This document shows positions 5,974 to 12,127 of a DNA stretch of 12,127 nucleotides, in pieces. Origin of the DNA: JBCCRH01 sp039208045. Lineage in GTDB: Bacteria > Bacteroidota > Bacteroidia > Chitinophagales > Saprospiraceae. Every line of letters starts with the position of its first letter. The first letter of the stretch is position 1. The stretch lies in contig JBCCRH010000153.1 of assembly GCA_039208045.1 (NCBI GenBank), positions 1-12,127 on the forward strand. The letters run 5' to 3'. The notes under the pieces were generated by a model. It was not told the origin of the DNA. It saw only the letters and a program-made list of their open reading frames with translations, and ran no database searches. The translations under genes were made by a program, and so were the position numbers.

Positions 5974-7377
5974 TTATATATGCAAGGCCCGATTCTCCGT
6001 AGCAGCCAAGGCTGCCTCCTTAAAGGCCTCCGTATAGGTCGGGTGCGGGTGGCTCATGCGCGCAGCATCCTCAGCAGAGGCGCGGAATTCCATCAAGGCT
6101 ACTGCCTCAATAATCATATCAGCCGTACGCGGCCCTACCATGTGGACTCCTAAGATTTCGTCTGTTGCTTGATGCGATAATACCTTTACCATCCCCTCCG
6201 TATCTGTACTGGCCCGAGCGCGCCCCAAGGCTTTAAAGGGAAACTTACCCGATTTGTAAGGTACTCCCGCTTCTTTGAGCTGCTCCTCCGTCTGTCCTAC
6301 CCCGGCTACTTCAGGCCAAGTGTAGACGACGCCTGGGATCAAATTATAATCGATATGAGGGTGCTGGCCAGCTATCGTTTCTGCTACAAATACGCCTTCC
6401 TCTTCCGCCTTATGCGCAAGCATCGCCCCTTTGATGACATCACCAATAGCATAAATGCCAGGTACATTAGTTTGCAAATGCTGATCTACCTCAATACGTC
6501 CCTTATCGTCGGTGGGAATGCCTACATTTTCCAGCCCTAAATTATCGGTATATGCTCGGCGACCAATCGCCACTAAGCAGTAATCAGCTTCTATTTCAAA
6601 GGTTTTATCACTATCGCGCTTTTGTACACCCACTTTTACCTTATCGCCTTCGGCAGTAACAGTGGTCACCATATGCTTTAAGTGAAACTTGAGACCCGTC
6701 TTTTTCAAAGCACGCATGAGCTCTTTGCTACAGTCGCCATCCATACCTGCAATAATACGATCTGCATACTCCACTACTTCGACCTTCGTGCCCAAACGAC
6801 CATATACCGAGCCCAACTCTAAACCAATCACACCACCCCCAATAATTACTATACGCTCTGGCACCTCTTGAATGTTCAGCGCCTCTGTGGAGGTAATCAC
6901 TCGCTTTTTGTCATAATTAAAGGCAGCAGGGGTTATCGGTTTGGAGCCAGTAGCAATAATTACTTTGTCGGTTTCGATCTGCTCCTTGGTGCCGTCTTCT
7001 TTAGCAACGCTAATCGTATGTGCATCTACAAAAGAGCCGTGGCCGTAGTGGACATCAATTTTGTTTTTTTTCATCAAAAACTCAACGCCCTTGACGGTTT
7101 GTGCCACCACCTCATTTTTGCGCTTAATCATTTGAGGCATATTCACTTTGAGGTCACTCAAATCGATACCATGCGAAGCAAATTTGTCTTTGGCATTGTG
7201 GTAATGCTCTGAAGAGTCTAAGAGCGCTTTGGAGGGGATGCAGCCCACATTTAGGCAAGTGCCGCCCAGGCTGTTGTAGCGTTCAATAATAGCAGTTTTT
7301 AAACCTAGCTGAGCGGCCCGAATCGCTGCTACGTAGCCGCCAGGGCCCGAACCGATCACGGTTACATCATATTTCAT
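5974..7377 (-). CDS. lpdA: Dihydrolipoyl dehydrogenase (E3)
   Basis: This is the FAD-dependent E3 component that reoxidises dihydrolipoamide with NAD+, serving pyruvate and 2-oxoglutarate dehydrogenases and the glycine cleavage system. The 467 residues are full length. The FAD-binding motif is GSGPGGYVAA (9-18). The redox disulfide is in GGTCLNVGCIPSK (C41 and C46). The NAD-binding motif is IVIIGGGVIGLELG, in the middle of the protein. The second FAD motif is the IYAIGD block. The catalytic His-Glu pair is in HPHPTYTE (H445 and E450). Its ATG is 17 bp after the ricT stop, so it is probably co-transcribed with ricT and holB. No E1 or E2 gene is in the window, so which complex it mainly serves cannot be told. 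All key residues are intact. Confidence 0.96.
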   Translation of the reverse strand: MKYDVTVIGSGPGGYVAAIRAAQLGLKTAIIERYNSLGGTCLNVGCIPSKALLDSSEHYHNAKDKFASHGIDLSDLKVNMPQMIKRKNEVVAQTVKGVEFLMKKNKIDVHYGHGSFVDAHTISVAKEDGTKEQIETDKVIIATGSKPITPAAFNYDKKRVITSTEALNIQEVPERIVIIGGGVIGLELGSVYGRLGTKVEVVEYADRIIAGMDGDCSKELMRALKKTGLKFHLKHMVTTVTAEGDKVKVGVQKRDSDKTFEIEADYCLVAIGRRAYTDNLGLENVGIPTDDKGRIEVDQHLQTNVPGIYAIGDVIKGAMLAHKAEEEGVFVAETIAGQHPHIDYNLIPGVVYTWPEVAGVGQTEEQLKEAGVPYKSGKFPFKALGRARASTDTEGMVKVLSHQATDEILGVHMVGPRTADMIIEAVALMEFRASAEDAARMSHPHPTYTEAFKEAALAATENRALHI

Positions 7378-7394
7378 GCGTGGATGTTTTTTGT

Positions 7395-8762
7395 TTATGT
7401 ATCTGTTTTAGGAGGAGTATTTCTGTTATTTCTCCCTTTACGACGTTTTTTATTATTTCTTCGACGGTTATTATTGCTGTTATTCTGTGGCTTTTCACCA
7501 GTCGGAGTCCCTTCCTTTTGGGGAGCAGTACCACCCGATTGTTTAGGTTGTTGTTTGGATGGGGCTTTTGCCTGTTGGGGCTTAGGTTTCGACTGATTGT
7601 GCTGCTGCTTCTGGCCAGCCGGTTTTTTCTTTGGTTTGCGTTTCCATCGCTTCTTTTTACGCTTTTCTTCTGGTGGAAGTTCAATAACGCCCGTCACGTC
7701 TGCGTAATCAATTATTTCTGCGGCTTCTGTAGTTTCCAATTGGGTAATATCGATTAAGTCAATTGGTTTTTCTCCACTTTTATTCATGGCCTGTATCTCG
7801 TGTACTCTTGCTACGCTTAGCGCGAAAAATTTCCCACGTGCGCCCTCTTTTTCATAGACGTAATACATGATTTTTTTGAAAATATCCGTCTTGATAAGGG
7901 TAGCGCGGCCCACTTGCGTTTCGAGTTTATCAGCCCTTTTGGGGAAATGGTCTAACGCATCCAGGTAGGTATCCAGTTCATAATTGAGACAGCACTTTAG
8001 GCGACCACATTGCCCGGAGAGTTTAGATTGGTTGATAGCCAAATTTTGGTAGCGTGCCGCAGCGGTAGAGACGGACTTGAAATCAGTCAGCCAAGTAGAG
8101 CAGCAGAGCTCCCGCCCACACGATCCTAAGCCTCCCACACGTGCAGATTCTTGCCGCGCTCCAATCTGGCGCATTTCAATTTTTACCCGAAACTCCTTTG
8201 CAAAGTGGCGGATAAGTTCGCGAAAATCCACCCGGCCATCTGCGGTGTAGTAAAAAGTGGCCTTGCGGCGATCCCCCTGGTATTCCACATCGCCCACCTT
8301 CATTTCTAGCCCGAGCGTGCGAGCAATGACCCGAGCACGAACCATAGTAGGCTTTTCCAAGGCTCTTGCTTCTTGCAGCCGCTCTAGGTCCCGCTCATTA
8401 GCCCGGCGGATAATGCCATGTAATACACTATCTTCGGGCACCCGTTTTTTGCGCATCTGTAAGCGCACCAATTCCCCCGAAAGGGTAATACGCCCCATAT
8501 CGTGGCCAGTGCCTGTTTCGACCACCACCATATCGCCAGTACCGGTTTTGGTGTAGGCCGGGTTGCGAAAAAATCCTTTGCGCGCTCCATTCTTAAAGCT
8601 CACTTCGGCTATATCGAAATGCTCTACATCATCTACTTCCATGATGGAGAGCCAATCAAACGTATTGAGGCGATTACAACTGCTGGTGCCACACTTGCCG
8701 CTGCTTCCACATCCGCAGCCACCACCGCCGTCTTTTCCATTATTACATCCTTTACATCCCAT
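7395..8762 (-). CDS. ricT: PSP1-domain protein, RicT (YaaT) family, with Cys-rich N-terminus and basic tail
   Basis: RicT (YaaT) belongs to the RicA-RicF-RicT (Y-complex) group, which in Bacillus carries Fe-S clusters and promotes RNase Y-dependent mRNA maturation. Residues about 48-270 hold the PSP1 core, with the family cysteine blocks GSCGRELCCSTWL (C215, C220, C221) and GQCGRLKCCLNYE (C252, C257, C258). The first 30 residues form a Gly/Cys leader with cysteines at 3, 6, 16, 18, 24 and 29, a Bacteroidota trait that could bind a metal or cluster. Residues 365-455 are a disordered, very basic tail rich in Lys, Arg, Gln, Asn and Pro, fit to bind RNA. holB lies 29 bp upstream, the same holB-ricT order as in Bacillus. 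The family call is firm. The function in Bacteroidota is inference, since the partners RicA and RicF are not visible here. Confidence 0.92.
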   Translation of the reverse strand: MGCKGCNNGKDGGGGCGCGSSGKCGTSSCNRLNTFDWLSIMEVDDVEHFDIAEVSFKNGARKGFFRNPAYTKTGTGDMVVVETGTGHDMGRITLSGELVRLQMRKKRVPEDSVLHGIIRRANERDLERLQEARALEKPTMVRARVIARTLGLEMKVGDVEYQGDRRKATFYYTADGRVDFRELIRHFAKEFRVKIEMRQIGARQESARVGGLGSCGRELCCSTWLTDFKSVSTAAARYQNLAINQSKLSGQCGRLKCCLNYELDTYLDALDHFPKRADKLETQVGRATLIKTDIFKKIMYYVYEKEGARGKFFALSVARVHEIQAMNKSGEKPIDLIDITQLETTEAAEIIDYADVTGVIELPPEEKRKKKRWKRKPKKKPAGQKQQHNQSKPKPQQAKAPSKQQPKQSGGTAPQKEGTPTGEKPQNNSNNNRRRNNKKRRKGRNNRNTPPKTDT

Positions 8763-8786
8763 AATCTTCTGTATTTATATAGCTGC

Positions 8787-8799
8787 CCGCCTTAGGCGG
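8787..8799. repeat. GC-rich palindrome with the holB stop codon as its loop
   Basis: CCGCC and GGCGG flank a three-base centre that is the holB TAA stop (8792-8794 on the minus strand). One further G-C pair lies outside a mismatch. There is no T-run afterwards, and ricT starts 25 bases downstream. It could be a weak attenuator or mRNA-stability stem between holB and ricT, or a copy of a small dispersed palindromic repeat. Confidence 0.45.
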
Positions 8800-9916
8800 A
8801 CACAGTTTTTGGCATTTTCAAAATTTGGTTTAATTGCAATGAAGTGTCGAGGAGCAAGACTTTTGGATTTGCATTTCGCTCGATATAATAAATGCTTTCC
8901 GAGAAAAGCTCCATCATTGCTTCTATCTGCTCTATGGCGATTATTTTCTTTAGGTTTTCGGCGGTTTTTATTTCTGCCTCTTGTAAGCGTAGGCGCAGTC
9001 CAGCATCTGTTTTTAGGATAAAATACTCCCTCAGAAAGTGGAGGGCATACTGGAAGAAGAGCTTCTGCGGCTCCCGCCCTTTTTTTGCGAATGTATTCAC
9101 CCAGTTGACAATCTTAATGCCATTGCCTTGGTAGCAGAGGCGTAGCCAGGCCAGAAACTCTTCGGTTTCGTTGGCTTGTTGGCGCTTCATTAAGCTCAGC
9201 GCTTCATTGAAATTACCATTGGCTAGATACGCGATTTGCTGAGCTTCCTCTAGAGAGCCTACCCCTTTTTGCTGTAGTCCAGCGATTACTTCTTTATCCG
9301 AAAGGGCCGTTACTTTTACGAGTTGGCAGCGCGATAGTATGGTATTAAGAATAAGTTCGGTGCGCTCCGCTACCAAAATAAAGTGCGTATTGGCGGGTGG
9401 TTCTTCTATAATTTTGAGCAGGCGATTCCCTTCCTTACCCAAGAACTCAGGTAGCCACATGATGAGTACCTTATAGTTGTTTTCGAAGGTCTTTAGGCTT
9501 AGCTTTTTGATGATGGCATTGCACTCCTGCTTATTGATATTCCCTTGTTTATTTTCTGCGCCAATGAGTTGTAGCCATTGGTTGATATTTAAGTAGGGAT
9601 TATCCAAAAGCGCTTCGCGCCAAGCGCCTAAGTAGGTATCGCTCGTGACATTGGTGCCAACCGTAGGAAAAGAAAAGTGAAGGTCTGGATGGATGAGTTT
9701 GTGCGACTTGATGCAAGCGCGACAGCGGCCACAGGCGTCGCCTGTTTCTGTCTTATTTTCACACAACAACTGCTGAGCAGCCGTAATGGCTAGCGCCAAC
9801 TTCCCGCAGCCTTTTGGGCCAACCAAAAGTAGGGCATGCGGTAGGCGGTCTTGCTCCACAAATTGGTGCAATAAGCTAATGGTTTCTGCCTGTCCGATCA
9901 CGGCGCTATATGACAT
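8792..9916 (-). CDS. holB: DNA polymerase III subunit delta'
   Basis: Delta' is the clamp-loader subunit that works with delta and gamma/tau to open and load the beta sliding clamp. The 374-residue product starts MSYSAVIGQ and has a Walker A loop GPKGCGKL (33-40). It has a four-cysteine zinc module (C52, C62, C65, C68) and an NRLLKIIEEPP block (164-174). The SRC arginine-finger motif (195-197) completes the AAA+ core. The Walker B position reads IMWLPEF without the usual Asp-Glu pair, which fits delta' often being ATPase-inactive. The C-terminal third is helical, as expected for the clamp-loader collar domain. The start is a plain ATG, 46 bp after the peroxidase stop, and ricT follows after 29 bp. 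The holB-ricT linkage supports the identification. Confidence 0.93.
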   Translation of the reverse strand: MSYSAVIGQAETISLLHQFVEQDRLPHALLLVGPKGCGKLALAITAAQQLLCENKTETGDACGRCRACIKSHKLIHPDLHFSFPTVGTNVTSDTYLGAWREALLDNPYLNINQWLQLIGAENKQGNINKQECNAIIKKLSLKTFENNYKVLIMWLPEFLGKEGNRLLKIIEEPPANTHFILVAERTELILNTILSRCQLVKVTALSDKEVIAGLQQKGVGSLEEAQQIAYLANGNFNEALSLMKRQQANETEEFLAWLRLCYQGNGIKIVNWVNTFAKKGREPQKLFFQYALHFLREYFILKTDAGLRLRLQEAEIKTAENLKKIIAIEQIEAMMELFSESIYYIERNANPKVLLLDTSLQLNQILKMPKTVSA

Positions 9917-9962
9917 AATCTAGTCCTATCCAGGAGTAAATTAGCACATCTATAAAGGAAGC

Positions 9963-10463
9963 TTATGCAGTGAGCTGACCTATTATTTGGTCATCAAATG
10001 GGCTCACGCCAGAGGAAAAACTATTGATTAAATGGCCTTGCTCGTCTATAAAATATTTATGAAAATTCCACTTTACCACACTATTCATCACTCCATTCTT
10101 CGCTTTCGTTGTCAACCACTGGTACAATTCATGTGGCGATTTTCGTATAGACAGCTTAGCTGTTTGGGGAAACGTAACCCCATATCTGGTGGTGCAAAAT
10201 GCTCGTATTTCAGCGTTGGTACCTGGCTCTTGCCCTCCAAAATCATTGGAAGGCACTCCAATTACCACTAATCGGTCTTGAAACTCCTCATATAATTCTT
10301 GCAACTGCTGATATTGGGGCGTATACCCACACTCAGAAGCTACATTTACAATAAGCATCTTTTTGCCCGCATAGTCGGCGAAATTAATTTCCGCGCCCTC
10401 TATTCCTGCTACCTTAAATTGATGTATGCTATTACTCAATGTTAAAGTTTTATGTTGAGTCAA
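9963..10463 (-). CDS. Glutathione peroxidase family thiol peroxidase (probable TTG start)
   Basis: This is a cysteine-type peroxidase that reduces hydrogen peroxide and organic hydroperoxides. The catalytic set is present: C45 in NVASECGYTPQY, Q78 in GGQEPGTN, and W132-N133 in KWNFHKY. C90 in the AFCTTRYGVTFP segment matches the resolving cysteine of two-Cys, thioredoxin-linked enzymes. Thioredoxin is therefore the likelier reductant, though this is inference. The 166 residues are normal length. There is no in-frame ATG before M36, which is too late because the N-terminal strands precede it, and an in-frame TAG lies at 10475-10473. TTG at 10463 is therefore the best start. That codon sits inside an inverted repeat (10460-10486), which may affect translation or mark an operator. 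It is divergent from the FAD oxidoreductase and upstream of holB. Confidence 0.93.
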   Translation of the reverse strand: MTQHKTLTLSNSIHQFKVAGIEGAEINFADYAGKKMLIVNVASECGYTPQYQQLQELYEEFQDRLVVIGVPSNDFGGQEPGTNAEIRAFCTTRYGVTFPQTAKLSIRKSPHELYQWLTTKAKNGVMNSVVKWNFHKYFIDEQGHLINSFSSGVSPFDDQIIGQLTA

Positions 10464-10486
10464 GTCAATATCCTATACTGACTTGA
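10460..10486. promoter_or_regulatory. Operator-like dyad over the peroxidase start codon
   Basis: TCAAGTCA (10460-10467) and TGACTTGA (10479-10486) are perfect 8-bp arms. After one mismatch, three more pairs close towards a 3-base centre (10472-10474). The left arm contains the TTG start codon of the peroxidase. On the plus strand two GTCAA units lie side by side at 10459-10468. TAAAAGTA at 10493-10500 reads TACTTTTA on the minus strand, one base off the Bacteroidota -7 element, which would place the transcript start close to this dyad. Confidence 0.5.
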
Positions 10487-10715
10487 GTAATGTAAAAGTA
10501 CACAAATTCTTGAAAAGAAATAAGAAGGTGGTAGTGTGTTTGGGGCAAAAAGCATTTGGTATACTGAGCAGGATAAGGATTGATAAATAGTTTTTTGACA
10601 TAAGTCAAAAAACTTGTCCCAAAGCTGCCCTATACTTGAATGACAACTATCACACACTGTAAATGAAGCCTATTATGCCCTTTCAGGGTATGGAAAACAT
10701 AAAAAAATAGATAAA
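10464..10715. promoter_or_regulatory. Divergent peroxidase / FAD-oxidoreductase control region
   Basis: This is a 252-bp AT-rich spacer with no gene. It holds the dyads at 10460-10486 and 10589-10614. It also holds three related TATACT-containing strings at 10474, 10560 and 10631. TATACTTG at 10631-10638 is one base off the Bacteroidota -7 element and would give the FAD gene a 5' leader of roughly 70 bases. No clear -33 TTTG at standard spacing is present, so the promoter call is weak. Confidence 0.4.
10589..10614. promoter_or_regulatory. Perfect 11-bp inverted repeat, 4-base centre (operator or stem-loop)
   Basis: AGTTTTTTGAC (10589-10599) and GTCAAAAAACT (10604-10614) are exact reverse complements around ATAA. 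The core TTGAC-N4-GTCAA shares its half-site with the GTCAA units near the peroxidase start. The element ends 16 bases before the TATACTTG candidate -7 element of the FAD gene, so it would cover the -33 region. That placement is typical of a repressor site. A transcribed stem-loop is the alternative. Confidence 0.55.
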
Positions 10716-11918
10716 ATGAACAGAAACGAATTTTTGAAGGTATGTGCCGTTTTGGGTATTTCCCTTCCCTTTTCATCCACTTTAAAAGGCTGCGTCAAGA
10801 GCGATGATATGATTCCGATGAGGGGTAATGAAAAAATTATTATCATCGGTGCAGGGCCTGCAGGCATGTCCGCAGCTTATTTATTAGCCCAGCAAGGTAT
10901 CGACTTTCAGGTATTAGAAGCATTGCCTACGCACGGCGGACGTATCAAGCACAATACAACATTTTCTAATTTTCCCATTTCTTTAGGTGGAGAATGGATG
11001 CATGTGGCTAATAGTGGCAATAACATTTTGTCTGAAATAGTCAATGACACTACTGTTGGTATAGCCACACAAATGCAAGGCTATGATCTTTCCAATGATT
11101 CATCAGGATATTTTGATGGGACAAGTTTAGCCTTAGATACCTTAGGCAATCATTTCGGAAATGATTTTGCGGATAAAAAATTTGTAGGTTCGAGTTGGCT
11201 CGACTTTTTTGAAACCTATATTTTACCAAGTGTCCAATCAAAGATCACGTTTAATACCCCCGTTACTGCTATTGATTACGCTACAGACGATATAGTCGTC
11301 ACTGCTCAAAGCGGAGAGACTTTCAGGGCCAATAAAGTTATCGTTGCTGTCCCTTTGAAGATACTTCAAAACGGGATGATAAATTTTACGCCAGTTTTAC
11401 CTGATAAAAAGCAGGAAGCCATTAGGAATGTTAAGGTGTGGAGTGGCTTCAAAGCATTTTTTAAGTTTACTACTAAATTCTATCCCACCTACATTAGCTT
11501 TCCAAATAGCGCAACCCCCGAAGGACAATTACAATACTACGATGCTGCCTATGCACAAAACACCTCAGATCATATACTTGGACTATTTTCAACAGGCGCG
11601 CCTGCCGAAATCTACCAAAGCCTTTCAGCTAATGCACAACGCGACTACATACTGAATGAATTGGACACCATTTTTGGTAGTAATATCGCCTCGTCCAGCT
11701 ACATAGAGCATATTGTCCAGAGTTGGAATAAAGAGCCTTACGCCAATGGCGCCTACGCTACTGCCTACGAAGATTGGAGAGTGATCAGAACGCTCGGAGA
11801 ATCGATCCATAATAAAATCTACTTTGCCGGAGATGCCTATACCACTGGAACGGACTGGAGTAGTGTACATGCTGCGGCCCGTTCAGCTAGAAGAGCAGTT
11901 GAGGAGTTGGTTGGATAA
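10716..11918 (+). CDS. FAD-dependent oxidoreductase, flavin amine-oxidase family, probably exported
   Basis: This 400-residue flavoprotein has a Rossmann FAD-binding motif IIIIGAGPAGMSAAYLL (41-57) with the ribose-binding E68. It also has the GGR block (74-76), the GGEWMH segment (91-96) and a C-terminal FAD contact YFAGDAYTTGTDWSSVHAA (369-387). This is the layout of flavin monoamine and polyamine oxidases. The substrate cannot be told. The N-terminus MNRNEFLKVCAVLGISLPF resembles a Tat signal (normally R-R-x-F-L-K) with the second Arg replaced by Asn. LKGC ending at C26 resembles a lipobox, so it may be a periplasmic or surface lipoprotein. The start ATG is clear. It stands alone, divergent from the peroxidase. 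Amine oxidases release hydrogen peroxide, so the pairing is suggestive but unproven. Confidence 0.88.
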   Translation: MNRNEFLKVCAVLGISLPFSSTLKGCVKSDDMIPMRGNEKIIIIGAGPAGMSAAYLLAQQGIDFQVLEALPTHGGRIKHNTTFSNFPISLGGEWMHVANSGNNILSEIVNDTTVGIATQMQGYDLSNDSSGYFDGTSLALDTLGNHFGNDFADKKFVGSSWLDFFETYILPSVQSKITFNTPVTAIDYATDDIVVTAQSGETFRANKVIVAVPLKILQNGMINFTPVLPDKKQEAIRNVKVWSGFKAFFKFTTKFYPTYISFPNSATPEGQLQYYDAAYAQNTSDHILGLFSTGAPAEIYQSLSANAQRDYILNELDTIFGSNIASSSYIEHIVQSWNKEPYANGAYATAYEDWRVIRTLGESIHNKIYFAGDAYTTGTDWSSVHAAARSARRAVEELVG

Positions 11919-11983
11919 GCTGATCGTTGGGGTGTAGTTGTCGCGATAAGCTAGCTGGACGTATTCTAGCAGAGAGCTTGATT

Positions 11984-12015
11984 GTAGCCGCTGTTTTTAA
12001 TTTCGCTGCGGCTAC
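11984..12015. terminator. Hairpin between convergent genes
   Basis: GTAGCCGC (11984-11991) and GCGGCTAC (12008-12015) form a perfect 8-bp stem with a 16-base T-rich loop. The right arm includes the stop codon of the minus-strand gene (12014-12012). A weaker GCTAG/CTAGC pair lies at 11950-11970. There is no trailing T-run on either strand, so the terminator role rests on position and symmetry. Confidence 0.4.
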
Positions 12016-12127
12016 TTCACCACCACCCGCTCCGTAAGCGAATGCCCCCCCATTTCCAACCGCAACAAATAAAGCCCCCCCGCCAAGTTTTGCGGAGTAT
12101 AGGTAGCCTCAAAAGGTACCCCTGCCT
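12012..12127 (-). CDS. T9SS type A sorting domain, C-terminal end of a secreted protein (runs off right edge)
   Basis: Reading the minus strand from the window edge, one frame stays open for 38 codons and ends at TAG (12014-12012). It reads AGVPFEATYTPQNLAGGLYL and then LRLEMGGHSLTERVVVK. The LAGGLYLLRLE block and the short basic VVVK end are the last two strands and terminus of a T9SS type A sorting domain, which targets cargo through the outer membrane. The N-terminus and any functional domains lie outside the window, so the protein's role is unknown. The coding strand is G-rich, with two runs of seven G encoding Gly-Gly pairs. It converges on the FAD oxidoreductase gene. Confidence 0.85.
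   Translation of the reverse strand, partial: AGVPFEATYTPQNLAGGLYLLRLEMGGHSLTERVVVK

Noticed and set aside
7380..7757. Plus-strand 125-codon open frame rich in Phe and Leu
   Set aside because: It is antisense to the Lys/Arg-rich RicT tail. The hydrophobic residues are simply the complement of lysine codons, and RicT is firmly supported on the minus strand.
10595..10600. TTGACA as an E. coli-type -35 box for the FAD gene
   Set aside because: It is part of a perfect inverted repeat, no TATAAT-like element lies 16-18 bases downstream, and Bacteroidota sigma factors use a different consensus.
1..12127. Mobile element, phage, toxin-antitoxin or defence system
   Set aside because: I found no transposase, integrase, restriction, nuclease or toxin motifs, no terminal repeats with target duplications, and no tRNA-borne attachment site. 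The gene content is mostly core metabolism and T9SS cargo.

Overview
The window looks like a chromosomal segment from a Bacteroidota bacterium, most likely of the Saprospiraceae/Lewinella type. Three separate minus-strand genes encode large secreted proteins. One ends in a complete type IX secretion (T9SS) C-terminal sorting domain, one shows only the tail of such a domain, and one shows only a signal-peptide N-terminus. The complete one carries a dockerin-like calcium-loop module of a form I associate with Saprospiraceae. The RicT protein has the Cys/Gly-rich N-terminal leader seen in Bacteroidota. There are no clear Shine-Dalgarno sequences and several candidate TTG starts. GC content is mid-range by eye, not computed.

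Layout: 1-618 (minus) is the N-terminal part of a secreted protein that runs off the left edge. 619-908 is non-coding and holds a G-rich GGA/GGAC tract, a nested inverted repeat and a small palindrome. 909-2540 (plus) is a compact run of pssA (phosphatidylserine synthase), purS (FGAM synthase small subunit, 4-bp overlap with pssA) and rsmI (16S rRNA C1402 methyltransferase). rsmI meets a large minus-strand T9SS protein (2527-4290) tail to tail with a 14-bp overlap. A dyad-rich divergent spacer (4291-4474) leads to an unrecognised all-helical protein (4475-5932, plus). A hairpin containing that gene's stop codon separates it from a minus-strand block. Read 5' to 3' on the minus strand, that block is glutathione peroxidase (10463-9963), holB (9916-8792), ricT (8762-7395) and lpdA (7377-5974), with gaps of 46, 29 and 17 bp, so at least holB-ricT-lpdA is probably co-transcribed. 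A 252-bp divergent spacer with two strong dyads separates the peroxidase from a plus-strand FAD-dependent amine-oxidase-like protein (10716-11918). The right edge (12012-12127, minus) holds the last 38 residues of another T9SS cargo protein.

Most of the window is housekeeping: membrane lipid, purine, ribosome modification, clamp loader, Fe-S/RNA-maturation regulator and dihydrolipoyl dehydrogenase. I see no defence system, mobile element, CRISPR array, tRNA or rRNA. The parts least explained are the helical protein at 4475-5932, the modular secreted protein at 2527-4290, the peroxidase/FAD-oxidase divergent control region with its GTCAA/TTGAC dyads, and the G-rich tract plus nested inverted repeat upstream of pssA.
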